Below are positions 49,953 through 63,414 of a DNA stretch of 64,000 nt, in pieces (position 1 is the stretch's first letter; each line of letters opens with the position of its first letter). The DNA comes from Rhynochetos jubatus. Its lineage: Eukaryota; Chordata; Aves; Eurypygiformes; Rhynochetidae. The notes below the pieces were generated by a model. It did not search any database, was not told the DNA's origin, and saw only the letters and a list, made by a program, of their open reading frames with translations. The stretch spans positions 67,349,363-67,413,362 of the forward strand of contig CM050648.1 of assembly GCA_027574665.1 (NCBI GenBank). Direction: 5' to 3'. The translations under genes were made by a program, and so were the position numbers.

Positions 49953-50055
49953 TCACAGATTCACAGAGTGTTAAGTGTTGGAAGGGACCTCTTGACATCA
50001 TCTAGTCCAACCCATCTGCCAGAGCAGGATCACCTAGAGCAGATCACACAGGAAC
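49953..50055 (-). repeat. CR1 LINE 3'-end fragment, minus strand
   Basis: The plus strand reads TCACAGATTCACAGAGTG, then GGAAGGGACCTCTTGACATC, then ATCTAGTCCAACCC, then AGAGCAGGATCACCTAGAGC and AGATCACACAGGA. This is the reverse complement of the avian CR1 3' UTR, with its repeated terminal octamer (TCACAGAT/TCACAGAG). The insertion is about 100 bp, so it is heavily 5'-truncated. It is the best-preserved CR1 end in the window and is likely the youngest copy here. Confidence 0.9.
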
Positions 50056-52610
50056 AATTCAATTCAGAGCAATTTTTTTTTGTCTGGAGAAAGAAAGCAG
50101 GCACTGTTTGCTTATTTAATGAAGCTAAAAGACAACCAAAAATTTTGTGTTTTATTTTACAAATTAAGTAAAAAATAAATAAAGTATACCATCTACATTG
50201 TAGCACAGTCTATGGTTTTATTTTTCTTAAGGCTTGATGGTGTGGTAATCAAGACATATAAAAGACTTATATGACTTTGGACATTTTTCTAATGTAATAA
50301 GCCATTTAGAGGTATTATATTTCAAAAGTTTTTTTTCCTGCAAGTATTCTCAGGCCTTTTAATAGAGCATTTTAGCTGCCCAAGAATTAAAGACTTCCCT
50401 GTAGCATTTTCAGGGATTTCTTTCACAGTTCTTTCTTATATTAAGACAACCCCATTAATTCTCAGCTTCTTCAAATTCACCTTAGCATTTGGAAAGCAGA
50501 GGCAGCAGTCAGTGGTGAACCACCTCTCCATACACCATGAGATGTTTCCTGCTGAAAGTCTGTTGTAATGTATGTACAAGTTTCTATCAGAATAAATGAG
50601 TTCAAGAGATATTTCATTCTCCCCAAGTTCATTGCTTTCCTGCAAGAAGATCCATGCACAAATGGTCAAGAAACTTCCCTTTGACAATGGAGAAGACTGT
50701 GCTGTCCTCTCAGCTACCATTACGCCTCTAATTCTTTTCTAAGGCCTAAATTTCAGTGGAGTTTGTTTTCTACTTGACAGAACACTATAGATATGTAAAA
50801 TGAAATTTTGTATCACTTGTTAAAATAACTTGATTTTTCAAGAGGCCGTGGTTTCTCCCATTGTGTGAAAAGCTTGGTTTGTTTAATTTCATGCAGGGAA
50901 GGCGTGGGGCTTTTGATGGAGCTGAGAAATTTTCAAAATGATTTTGAGTCCTTTATTACCCATTGTGAAGATAAGGCTTCTTGAAAGATTAGAAATAGTT
51001 AAACTTGGTTTGGGTTATGTTTTTCATAGGACTTCCCCAGATCCAGAGGTGCGTTCTTGGACGTCACCCAGTCACCTCAACTGCAGCAAAGTACCACCTC
51101 GTGAAAAGGCGTGTGCACCTGGCTGAAGCAGAAGTGGACTGCAGCCACACATCATGAGAAGGGAAAAGCTGCTGGAAGGAAGACTCCTTGTATATCACTG
51201 CCCCCCTTCTCCCAACCGAAGGTCATTGCATTTCATACACAGAGTGTTTGCACTGCTGAAGCTCCTGCTCCAGCACCAGTAGCTGATCCTTACAACTAAT
51301 GTTGCCAAGCAGTTAAAATTTGCTTAGTCTGTGAAGGTAGATAATGTTCATTTTCTTGGGGCCCATTCCACATTTCTGGTGCATGCTTACCTGAACCTGC
51401 CCTGTCTACTGCCAGCTACCCTACAGGGTGCTCTTAGGTGCCTGCCTAGATACAGAATTCTGTCCCACTACCAATAGATGTTGGTCTGTCAGGATCTGTG
51501 TACCTGAGCAGCCAGTCTATGTAAGAACAGTCACAAACCAAATAAAAACTGAACAGCAGTGTGGCTTTTTAGGTTCTATAATTATCCTTGCAATATGCAA
51601 GACCCAGAATCCTACAATGTGAAGCCCCTATGTTTCCCAGATGTTGCAAAGCCCACATTGCTGGAAGGGTTAGGTTCAACCTGGTGCTTTTGTTACAGGC
51701 TTGGATTCTCAAGGTCAGAAGTTTGATCTGAGAAATTGTCTTTCAGGAAGCTGGCCAAGACATGGAAGCAAACTTGGCACTTGACTTGCACTAAAAAATG
51801 TCTCTGTCCATGCCATAAATGTCACCGCATGCTGGAGACGGGGCCAGCTGGGCCCTTTTTGCTGACTTTCTCAAGGATAACCTTGGCCGTGTGGCATTAT
51901 TGAAACAGTGTGTCTCAGGTTGCTTAGAACCTTTCTGAGCTTGCATGGACGCAACTGAAAAAATACTCATGGAGCACTTGCCCCAACCTCTTCTTTGCTC
52001 ATGGACACTGTTTGCTGCTTTGGGGTGTGCCTGGCCTTTGAGGAAGGATATGGGTATGGGAGTGGATGCAGGCAGTGTGCAATATAGTGAGTGAAGGGTA
52101 CTGCAGGCACAGATGGTAGGGATGCATGCTACCCATCGATCCCAGTTCCTTGCTCTTATTTTCCCTTCCTTTCTGTTTCTGCTAGAGGGCATGACTCTCT
52201 CCCATATGCAGAGTAGCCAAAGGAGCCCCTTTGAGTGTAGAGCAGTGTGCCTTTGCCAGGCTGGGCATGCCTGTGTGACAGCCGTTCATCTTAGGACAAT
52301 TTAAAGAGGGCAGCTTTACAGTATCCTAATGACTGTGTGTGGACATAGCCACAGCAAACGTTTTCCAGTTCTCATTTGGGTGTCCCTGCCCTTTGCTGAA
52401 TTTATTTCTAACTGTATCATGTCCTTCAAGTCAGCTTCATTCATTCCATATTCGTTCGATCTTTTCTGCTGTTTCCATTCTTCTTTTCTTTATATACGCC
52501 ATGCCTGTGCTTAATAGCCTCCCATTCCTCCCAAGAAAAGCAGTCATGGCTTGACACTTGTGATCATGCCGTTCAGTTTGTGAATTTTCTTCCTTCCTGT
52601 CATTTTTATA
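50056..52610. other. Non-coding DNA, no gene seen
   Basis: Somewhat GC-richer from about 51030 to 52300. A 133-codon minus-strand ORF (51791-52192) and others overlap without recognised domains. No repeat family recognised. Confidence 0.5.
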
Positions 52611-52614
52611 TATC

Positions 52615-52745
52615 TCGTTTAATTGTAAGCTGTTTAAAACAGGGGCAGCTTTTTTGTGTTCATACAATGCCTTGCTCAATGTGTCTGTGACCTCGATAAT
52701 TACTCAGGTGCAATTACAATAAAGAGTTATTATCATCTACAATAA
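52615..52745 (+). repeat. L2/MIR-type SINE tail
   Basis: TTTAATTGTAAGCTGTTTAA, then ACAGGGGCAGCTTTTTTGTG, then ATACAATGCCTTGCTCAATG and a final ATTACAATAAAGAGTTATTATC follow the 3' tail shared by L2/MIR-type elements in amniotes ('attgtaagctctttggggcagggac ... acagcacctagcacaatg ... aataaataat'). The upstream boundary is unclear. It is an old, inactive fragment with a short A/T-rich tail. Confidence 0.65.
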
Positions 52746-55700
52746 TTGTCCTAGGACCAAGAAAAATAGTCATATCCTTAGTGCACTCGTCTCCAGTTCT
52801 TGAGCAATGAATGAGCCTGAACACAGTTGTATATTCTGCCCTATGTATCGCAGTGGTGTTGTTTTGGAAATGTTTTTGAATGTTCACAATGAATTGTTCA
52901 GAAGTTCTTCTTGTCTTGTGCAAAATGGGATGTTAACCCATTGCTGACCAAGGAATAAATTTCACCATTTTATGTTGTCATTGTCATCATTATTATGATT
53001 ATGTCAGTGATCTTTTGAGGATGTTTTCATTTTTCACTTGCAACATTTGTCAGAAAATAACAGAGGTTTCAAACTGTTCAGAGAGGGCTAGAATAGCAGG
53101 AAAAAGTCCTGAGTGATGTGGGCAGAGTGCAGGTTGATAAAGTTAAATGATGCATTTAACACGGGCAAGTACTTCCTGCCCTGTGCCTTAACAAGGCAGC
53201 ACATACACATTACCCCATATATGTGAGGCACATAAGGACTATGGAATTTTCAAAATATTTTCCCCAAATTCAGAATTTTTAAATAAAAATGTTGGCTGCA
53301 AAGAACTAATGTACTACAAGTATTACTTTTCTTAAAAATGGCTAATGCAGAAAAATTATTTCCAATGCTGTAGAATTTGTTTGGATTTACAAATTTTTGG
53401 GAGAAACAGCCTCAGGCGTAGAGTCTGTATTTATCCGTAACGCTTTTCTTGTGTGTTCTCTAGGTTTATGTACTAGAAAAGCAGTTCTTGTTCATAAGTG
53501 TTCCATAACTGATGGCAGCAGCTGAGTGAGTACTCAAAAGAAATTTTGTCTTCTTATGACACACGTTACTACACTCTTCTCTCCTCTGAATACGGTCCAA
53601 ATCTTATCCTCCTATATTCCATTTTTTTTACCATTGACTGGAATGCTAAATTAATGGGCCTTCCACTTCACCACCCCTACAAACCAAAGCCATTTCCAAA
53701 ATGAACTAAGGATAACCGGTGCAGATTTCTGAAGATGAGCTATGCCTTATAATACAGATTAATTAAAAATGTCAATATCCTCCAGAAGCCATTGGAATAA
53801 TCTAAGGGATGTAGAAAGAAGGGTGTGTGATAATGTTTTCACTCTTGCTCACTTCTCAGGGAAAATTTGCAGTGTGAAAAGTGCTAATGTTACATACACT
53901 GCGATCCTCAGCTCAGACCATTACCACTCTAGAAGGAGACTTTGAATGTGAGACCTAGTTCTGTGAATAGTCTACTCAGTGCTCAGAAGTACAATGAGTC
54001 CTAATCAAGTAATAGAGTTTACCAGAAAGAGAACACAAGGTAAAACACAAAACATCACACCACTGTGTAAATACACATGTAGATGCCCTACATCTTGAAT
54101 ATTGTGAACAGCCGGATTCTTTCTGTCACGCCTCCTTATTTCAAAAAAACCCTCACAAATACATGGAATAACTCTACATAAGGAACAGCCTTATTGGATG
54201 GGATTCCAGCTCAGAGAAAAGGAGGAGCTTTGAACGAAGATACAGCGGACATCTATGAAACTCTGGAAAAGAGGAATAAGGTGCAGTCATTTGCTTATTT
54301 TTCCAGTACAAGATCTAGAGGCTGTCAGTGTGAAATGGCCTGGGTCCTCATCAAAACAAATGATTCAGATGTCCATGTGATTGTCACAACTTATATCTAG
54401 TCTGAGGAACTTCAACCTGAGGATGCTATTAGTGCTAAAATATTGGCAAGAATTCAAGATGTAAACAGCTGAGGGAATGAAAAAGGGTGAAAAAGAGAAT
54501 GAATATGAAAAAGATTTTTAAGTACAAGGATACTACCTCTGGCTCAGAAGGCTTATGCTGCAAATTGTTCAAAGCTGGAATGGTATTTGTGGGAAGTACC
54601 ACTGTGTAGTCACTATTCTGTTGTTCTTAGGCATCCATTCCTCATTCCCATGAGAGACCGGATATAATTTGTGCCTCTGGTCTGACATACTACACTGGTT
54701 TTTATATTCTTCTGTTAAGTCCTCCTCTTATGAGAATTGCTCAAGACTTCACATAGGAATAAGAATGTGGTATGAGTAGCAGAAGCAGGCACTGGTGTTT
54801 TTCCAAGATGTTTACAAGGCTTAAACATGTCTTTAAAATGACACCTTTTTCTGACGTTCTGTGTTACCCCAGTGTTTCTGATCAATAAAGATGATTTCTG
54901 ACATGTAGCCTACCAATGATGTTGTAAGAGCTCTGTTGTTTACTCATATACTTTGATGAACTAAATAATTGTTATGGTACTGGAAAGACAGACAAAGAAT
55001 TACATATGCAATACCAGAGATCTATTAAATTATTTTCTCAGCTTTTTACACACCTACAGAGCACATGGAAGGCAGTGGTTTCCAAACCTTTTTGTTTCCT
55101 TATACTATCCACTGTCTGGGAGCAAATATAATTATCAAGACATGTTCTCACCTGTACATTGAGTATTTTAATTACCTCTTGATTAATAGACAGGACACAT
55201 TATGTAGATTTGATGTGGTCATATTTATGTTTGGTTTGATTATAGGTACAAATAATAGAAGTAAAAAAGTGCCACATTCATTTTGTGCATATTAAAGCAT
55301 TCAGATAATCACCCAGGACATCCATTTCTGCCAGTTACAATGGGTTGTCCTCCTGCTGCTCACACTCTAGTTATCATTCAGGCAGTTCTGCAACTGCTGT
55401 AATAGAACAGTTGCCGAAACAAAGTCTAAAACTGTCAGTGCAAAGAAAAAAGAGAAATCACAGATGCATTTTGTTCAGATTCTTCTACTCTGAAGTGGAG
55501 CTGCTTTTGCAGTCAGTAGCTTCCCTGTTGTACCTGATCCAGCACAAGGCTTTCTAAATCTGTTACATCCCCATGGTAATAAGACTTGATATTCTGGCAG
55601 GAGAAGTCCCATTGCAGAAAACAACTGAGAAGCGAACCTACAAAAATGGACTCTGCTTTCAGGATAAGTTCAGAATCTCTTCATGTGGCAGAGCTGATTA

Positions 55701-57055
55701 TCCTCCGTACTTCTGCTCTTTATACAAGGAGTGTGGCTTCGTGCATGTAAACACAGCTCAATGGCAGAGTTGCAAAACTTCTGGTATTGCAGGGACTGTA
55801 GACCTGCCTCTGAGGTCTGAAAATATTAAAAAGCTAAATCACATGGGCAAAAGTAATGTGTCCATGTTTGACTCATTTTGCAGTAAATACGAATTTTATG
55901 ACTAGGGATGATTTGCCCACAAGTGAGGCTTAAAAAGGGCTGGTTTTGACGATGGCAACAGAAAGGTAAAACTGAAAAAACAGACAAAAAGCAGTTTTAT
56001 TTGGCACAGGCTGCTGACAAACACTAGCTTACAGCATGACCTTGTCCTGAGGTCTGAGCCCTCACCCAGTGAAGAAAGTCTGGGCCAAGAGTCCCAAACC
56101 AAAGCTTCTCCCTGTTCCTGTGCACTGTTCACATTCCAGGCTTCTGATACTCCTTTCTCATTTTCTCCAGATAGGGATGCCTCTAAACTCTGCTCCCACA
56201 GTCTGAGATGAAATGTGGATAACTGCTTTGAAAGCACAATATGTGTTCAGGCTTCTTCCTGTAGTGTAGAAACTGTCAGGAACTGAAAGATACTCAGAGG
56301 ACATAAATTGCTGAGGGCATGAGCTTTATCACATCTACGCCAACTGGAGTTTCCAGAGATCATGTTTGGATGAGCATTCCTTGGAAGAGCAGGAGATAAA
56401 ACTAATAGACCCAACAAATTCCATCGTTTCTTATCTCAATGTTTTCTCACTGTTGTTGTCCATGGCTTGCAGTGTGGCTGGGTCTGGATACATGTCAGCT
56501 GAGAAGCAGGTAGGAACTTTACCTTGCTGAACCAATGTGGCTTCCTCACTTTGGATGATTAGGGTTGCAGACCGTGGTATGGACTGTGGCGTACTCTTGC
56601 CCTCGTAGCATTGAACACAGATTTGCAGAATCAAGCTCCAGTTATTTTCCTTCTGAAACATCCAAAGAACAAGCATACTCTATGAGGCTTTAAGTTTTCT
56701 AAGTAATAATAATTTAAAAATGTTGATTAGACTTTTAAAAGTCAGCATATGTCTTCTTTTCAATGATAAGACAGTATATTTGTATCATAGAGAAAAATTA
56801 GTCAAGGAAAAAACCCTCAATTTTTAAAATCTGGTTTTGCCCATCTGTTATACTTCCTGGAACATTCAGATTATAGTAAAGATGAAAGGTTCCTGGTTTA
56901 TGATTATAACAAAGCTAAGTGTTCATTCTTAGTTGAAATAAGTCAAAATGAGGTCTCTTCTGCAGAAAAAAAGATGTGAAGAACCAGCAGATCATTCAGA
57001 CGTATCTGTCCTGGAATTCATGTGTATTCTGTGTCTGACTTGATTTGAATGAGGT
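52746..57055. other. Non-coding DNA, no gene seen
   Basis: Includes an ATT/ATC-rich simple patch near 52976-53000 and several ORFs of 60-111 codons on both strands (for example 55573-55905 and 55902-56237). None shows a domain that I recognise. Confidence 0.5.
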
Positions 57056-57060
57056 CACTG

Positions 57061-57084
57061 CCATGTAGTGATCCATGTAGTGAC
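57061..57084. repeat. 12-bp tandem duplication, two copies
   Basis: CCATGTAGTGAT is followed directly by CCATGTAGTGAC. A small duplication, no function suggested. Confidence 0.9.
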
Positions 57085-59055
57085 TAGTTTCAAATTTTTA
57101 AAATATAATTTAATGCACAATTAATTAGATTGTAAATCCCTAAATTCTGTAAGTAAAATAATAATTAAAAAAATTTGATGGAATAAAAAATGTTGAAATA
57201 CAAGAACATAACATTTTCATATAGTTCTCATTCATAAATTACTTTACAACTGAGAAACTCAAATTTAGCAGAAATTTTTTACTTTTAATGGCACATTTTC
57301 CATTTTCCCTCTCTCCCATCAAATTTAAACTCAGGAATTTCTGGGAGACCTTTCACTTGAACTATAACATTTTAAATGGATGATAGACTGCAGGACTGCC
57401 AATGTGTTGATCGATTCCTACAAAGATCTATACAGCAAGTGGTGAGTGTTGGCAGAACACTGAAGATGAATGAAATGACACTAGTCAGTGAGCTCTATTA
57501 CTTTCTTGTTTTTCTGGGTCTGTGACTGTACAAGAGGGGTTTGTCTGTTACACCTCTGCCATGGTCATTCTATCTCTAAACTCTTCTGCTCAGGCAGTGA
57601 GAGGGCTGTCACATGTATAGGACCAGCAAAGTAGAAGCAGTAGATAAATTCTCAGTAAGTCTTAAATGCACTTTGAAGTGAGGCAGTGGTATTAAAGAAG
57701 AGATGCTAAACACACCACAAAAGCCATTTTTTATCATTGTTATTTTGTTTATAAAATGCATCTTAGGATGAAGTAGCGCTTACAAATGCTAAGAATGAAA
57801 TCTGAAGGAGTTATCCTAGTCTCACTCTTTGAGTCAATACAAGGGTTGGGTGGCTATTTAAGATTGCTGCTGTAAAGAGCTTATAGCTGCAAGTCCCGAT
57901 CTTGCTTTTACTATGAGTAATTGAGTTTATCTGAAAATATAGAATTTCAGACTCCAGTGGACCTTAGTAGTTGCGTAATGTTAAGCATGTTGCAGAATTG
58001 GGACTTGAATAGATTTCAGCAGGAAGTGCAGAGGAAGAAATAGTTGATAGTAGGTGGAGCACGCAGGTGGTGTGTTTGCTTGTCCACTACTTGTTTTAAA
58101 ATCTTTTCCAAATCTTGTTTCTTGGAATTTTGCGAGTGTATCATCAAATTCAAAAGGAGGTTCATCATAGATTCTGCTGGGTCCCTCTGGACCAACACAA
58201 GGTTATTGAGGTCAGGTTGCCTCTTTCTTTTCCAGATTTTTCTTCTTTCATTAATACAGTCAGATCTTTCTTTTATTTGCCATTTTCACTATTCTTTCCA
58301 GGTACTTATTTGAAAGAAAACAAAAACTTCAAACCATTACATTAACAATAAAAAATACTTATTCACCCCAGCAAGTGTGTTAGTCCAGTTGTTCTTTCTT
58401 TGTTTTGAAGCTCCTCCATTGTTCTAGTGGGAGGATGAGGATTTGTAGCTGTCCTTTTTCACTTGCCAGTGTGGGATCTGGCACTCTTCATCTATTTCTT
58501 GTGTAGTTTCTGGAAGTCACCCCAGATTTTCATTCTCATAAATAAATGGTCTCTGGGGATTTAAAATGTGTATATATACAAATCTACGTGTCTGTAAAAT
58601 TCTTTCTAAAAGATGATGATAATGTTTTAGGTTGTGGCAGTACCCAAAATAGTGTAACTGCTTTCTTAACAAATATAGACATGTTCCTTGCAGAAAAATG
58701 GTTGTTATCTGGAATGACAAAGCAGATAAAATGGAAGAGAATTATACAGAAATCCACAGCAGACAAATCATTTGACAAATGTGAAGAGCCTTGCTTCCAC
58801 TTCTGTTAGGGTAGTTAGAGTGTATAGGGAATGCAAGAGGAATAAAAGAAGAAAAAGAAAGAAAAGGAGACTGAAGGGAAGTCAACTTAAAAGATGCAAG
58901 AGAGCAGGACAGATTAGGATATGGGAAGCTGCAAGGTTGAGAGCTATGGCAAGGTTTCAGTGAGACTTCCAGAGCCCTACTTGAATAGATCACATTGCTG
59001 TAATCCCCTTAAAACAGCTGCTAGAGACAGAAATGTCTAGAGTTATTCCTCTGCA
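57085..59055. other. Non-coding DNA, no gene seen
   Basis: AT-rich with short ORFs on both strands near 58016-58345 and 58517-58993. The ORF at 58772-58963 is Arg/Lys-rich because of an AAGAAAAAGAAAG-type purine tract at about 58843-58870. Near 57980-58020, TTAAGCATGTTGCAGAATTG resembles a word of old amniote repeats. Confidence 0.5.
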
Positions 59056-59058
59056 AGG

Positions 59059-59266
59059 GTAGGCAACATAGTATAGTCTGGGTGGGTCCTGTGCCAGAGG
59101 CCCCTCCATATGTGGTCCCTTGGTTACTAGACAACTACAAGGCCATAGCATGGGTCTGCATCAGGGCTGTAAGTGTTTCAAGTGTTTGAAACCCAAGTTT
59201 GATAAGGGATTCAGTGATCACCAAGAAGCATAATTTACAGCAGACCAGTGTGTTTAGGAACCACTG
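59059..59266. mobile_element. Possible second hAT-type remnant
   Basis: The right end, read as reverse complement, is CAGTGGTTCCTAAACAC, which fits hAT-type termini. A possible left end is CAAGGGTAGGCAACATAG, which agrees at about half the positions. About 208 bp would lie between them, with no ORF. The left end is uncertain, and no clear target-site duplication was seen. Confidence 0.35.
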
Positions 59267-62200
59267 TTGTAACCGTGACACTGTTATCAGAGAGGGTGTC
59301 ACCAAGCTCCTCTGACACCTGTTCTTTCTGAGAAAGGGGTGGCTGGAAAAAAAGGATATGGCTTTGAGTATCAGAGATTCACCTGTTGCCCAGAAAAATC
59401 CATGTTAGGTGGGCTCAGGTCACACTCTCCTTAATGCATCCCACTGTGCACTTTCAGCAGCTTCCAATAAGGAAGTCAGCTTCCTCATTTTTTGCTTCTT
59501 CACTTTGTTTGTTGAATAGGAAGCCTCCTGCCTCTCCTTGAGATGGTGTGTCTACGCTTACTTTCAAAAATGTTACTGGAAGCTTTCAATGAGGAATTGA
59601 AATTTCTGAAATTTCTGGAATTGCAGTGAGGTTCCCTGACATTTCACTTTTTTTTTTTCCCCCCCCAGTTTGATGCTTTCTTTCTAGAATATCTTCATAT
59701 GATGTTACAACTCAGAAAGTGCTTTTCTCTTTGCTTCTTCCCCTCTCAGCTTTCAAATGTATATCAACCAGTATCAAATCTTCTGTTATATTTTAAGTTA
59801 GCTAAATTACAAAACTCAAGTGGAACAACTGTTCCCACCAAGATGTATTCCTGTTTCCTTTGCTGAATCATTGCTCCTGCCTTGCTTTGCTTTATCTGAC
59901 TTCAGAATAAGTGGTAGCAGCACATCACCTTTTCATCTATGATATTGGTTCTTTTGCCTGTTTACCCCATAAAATAAGATAGTAGCCTCTGTGAGTAAGT
60001 GCAGATGTCCTGGAACTGTACATTTACATTTTGAGATCATGCTGTTAGCTGGAGGGAAAACCTCCTGTTCTGTAGTCATTTAAGGGAAAGTTAAATACCC
60101 ACTACTTAAATCAATAGAGTACTCTGTAATCACCTTGAATAAAAGCTTTTTTCATTCATGAGTCAGAAAAGCACTATTTAGCATTCTTGCACTGCACAGT
60201 GTTATGTTCTGAAAGCTAGTTATCAGGAAGAACAAAATAGGGATTTTTTCTAAGCCAGACTGATGCCAAATTCTGTAAGCTTTGCTTAAGAACCAATGAA
60301 TTTCCTACTTCTGGAGTTTTAGGCAAACTTTTTTGTAAAAAGTTTAATTTAGAAAAGCACTCCAACAGACATGACTTAGTATTTCATAGTCTTTCTCCTA
60401 CTTAATCTTGCTGAGAGACAGATACTATGAGCTGAGACAGCCTGCCTGTGACATAGTAGTCATTAACTATCAGTGTTATTCAGTCTCTCCAAAATAGTAT
60501 TCAACATCACTGTTACATTACCATAAACAATCAGAAATTGAGGTAAGCATTAACATATATTAAGTATTGTGCAGATCCTATTTGTCAAAAAAAGAAGCCT
60601 TGAAAAGTCTGTAGTAAAAATGAATTGCACTTTTTGTGATTTTGGCTTAATAACTGATTGCATTAAGAGGAGTTTCTATTGAATGAAAATGTATTGGTAT
60701 TTCAAATAATTTCCTTATGAGTTTACAGGAATATAGTATGGTATAGTTAGCAGAGTTTGCTTAAGAAAGGAAGAGAACCAGGCTGCAGGAAAACAGATTT
60801 TTCTTTTAGTGCTGGAGAGTATGTTTTTTCTCACATTAGGAGTGGCATGGAAATTCCTCTCTTATGAAAGCAAATTTGGAGTAAGCCTCTAATAGTCTTC
60901 TAGGGTTCTGAATAATGGTACTTTGTTTGTATTTAGATCAGCTAAGTGATGCTTTATCATTGCAGTCTGTAAAGTTTCTTTTCTGTCCTCATCAAAATCA
61001 CTTTGTCTAATGTCTTACACCTACATTTTCTGCTCAGGGCTTACCTCAGCTAAGGCTGAGCATCTAACACTTGAAGGCCATGTGAGACAGAAATACAACA
61101 GGAAAATATTAATATTTAGGTTATAACTCATAGGTACTGAGGTGAGAAAACAGTTCAAGTTGAGCTGGAAATGTGAAATGCAGTATTTGCAGTGGAATGT
61201 TGGCTTTACTAACTAGCAATATTCATGTTTTCTATCCCAGAAATAAGGTAAGTAGCTGAAAGACATGGGAAAACAATAATTTTTACTATATAAACCTGAA
61301 ATAGATTTGATATCAAAATAAAGGAGACAAAAAATTATAAATAAACTCTTTTCAAAAAAGAATAATTGTGGAAAATAGTGGCTCAGTGTTGCAAATTTAT
61401 TTGCAACCTTGAAAAATTCATAATTGATACTAATGCCTGTAAATAGGAGGTACTTATGTTTGCTTGGAGGTTGCAATGATAGTGTTCATTGTTCCTTTTT
61501 TGGTGGAGATATTAAAATTGAACAGCAGACACATGACACCACAGGGCTTGGCTACAACTCACATATCTTCTTTAATATGTCTACCTGAACTGTGCTGCTG
61601 CTATCAGGAAAGCATCAGAGTGCCTGATAGCCCATAAGGCTATAGTTTATTTTTACAATTTTATGATTTAAACTACCTATGCTTGTATGTCAGAGGACCT
61701 ATGTGACTTACATACAGAATCGTATACGGCTCTGTTTCTTCCCCACTGAACTCATCTCCCAGAACTCCATCCCTCCCTTCGTTGTCCTTAATTCAGATGT
61801 CTGTGTACCATTTTTATTCTGTTGGCTTCCTACGGCCGCAGAGATGCTGGCTACCATCTGACTTCTCACAGTCTTAGAAAACTTGCCTCCGTCTCTGAGA
61901 GAGGTAAAGCAGGTGGCTGCTGTAAGTGCCTGCTTCTGCTTTTAGAGGTGACTGAGAAATGCTCAGAGCTGAAATGGCGCTACTTCTGCTCTATTTCTTT
62001 TCCTTTTGTCTTTTGATCCATTCCCAAACTTCTTTTTGTATTTCTAACGTTCTTGTAGGAAGATCAGATAAGTGGGAAAGTTGTTCAAATATCAGGCAGT
62101 GCCGTAGGCTACCTTCCCTTGTCAAACTTGGCCAAGTGTGACAGGGTGTTTTAAAATAATGTAAAACAAGTAAAAATGTGTTTTTTTGTAAATACTACTG

Positions 62201-63378
62201 CTGTCTCTTTCCCTGTAAATGGAGTCCATGGTACCATACATATTTATATTAGATCTTTGATATATAACTGTCTATCTTCTAGTTATCCAACACTGTATAC
62301 TAGAGTATTTAAGAACAATTTTCATGTATAAATTCCTCTTTTTGATATGGTGCTGCTTTTATTCCTGTGTATTGACTTACGCTTTGTAAACTTGATAGAG
62401 AAGCAATTGTTTTCTGTCCAATTAGCCCAACCTTTGCCTTGGCCATAAAACTTTATGCAAAATATTCCTTGCAGTCTTTGCAGTCCAGTGAAACAAAGAT
62501 AGACTTATAACTCTTAAAGATTTTTTGGCAAACTGCTAATAAGAGCTTTTTAAAAAATATAAGTCCTTCAGCTGATGGAAAAGTATAAGAGGGAAAAAAA
62601 GACGGCAAGTCTTGCACAGGCGGTAATGATGACAGCACCATTAATAACATGGATCATTAAAATTTATAAAAAGCTATTCTTAATATAGGATATAAATACA
62701 TTTCTCAGGCAGAGCTATGAAATTTATAACTTTTTTATTGTCACCAGAGGACCTTCCTAGTGCTCTGCACCCCTCCACTGTCTGCCCTCCATCATAAATC
62801 ACTGTGTGGTTAATAACCTAGATTACAACTACCAGTTGCATTTACAGAATTAAATATTGACTATGTGAAAATGTTATTACATTTTTACTGATCGGAAGAC
62901 CGCAGAACAGCCCTGCAGGACATGTAGCTGGACAGAAATATCAGTGTAATCTTTGTTCAAAACACAGTTATGGGATGCTTGGTAACAAGTGAGAGAGTTT
63001 TCAGAAACAGAAAAGAGGTGGTGGAAAGAGAACTCCTTAATTTCATACCAGGCAACACACATCAGCCAGAGCAAGTTCTATATGAAAGGCCACCTCATTC
63101 TTGGCTGAGAAGTTTCAAAGCAAGTGGATGAAGTAGCTTTTAAAGGTAAATCCTTGTGCTGGCAGAGAGGTACATCAGAAGGTCTGATAGCATTGCTTCT
63201 CAGGTCTGAGAAATTGGTGAAACTAAACTGCTCATATGTCAAGCAATAGGACTTCTGCCAGGTTGACTGGGAGACTGGCTTAGGTTTTAATGCTTAATGA
63301 ACTGTTTCTCATCCAGCTTCATGTTTCTTTTTCTGTTTTCTCTTTTTCTTGAATTTCTTCTTCTTTGCAACATATGAA
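59267..63378. other. Non-coding DNA, no gene seen
   Basis: Contains a T11 run followed directly by C8 at 59648-59666. Other sequence is AT-rich with short ORFs only. No repeat family or exon recognised. Confidence 0.55.
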
Positions 63379-63414
63379 TGTTAAAAGAAAAATGACTGTT
63401 AGAAGAAAAATAGT
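63379..63414. repeat. 18-bp tandem duplication, two diverged copies
   Basis: TGTTAAAAGAAAAATGAC is followed by TGTTAGAAGAAAAATAGT. Minor local duplication in A-rich DNA. Confidence 0.8.

Noticed and set aside
58772-58963. Arg/Lys-rich 63-codon ORF resembling a basic peptide
   Set aside because: It comes from a purine-rich tract; there is no further sign of a gene.
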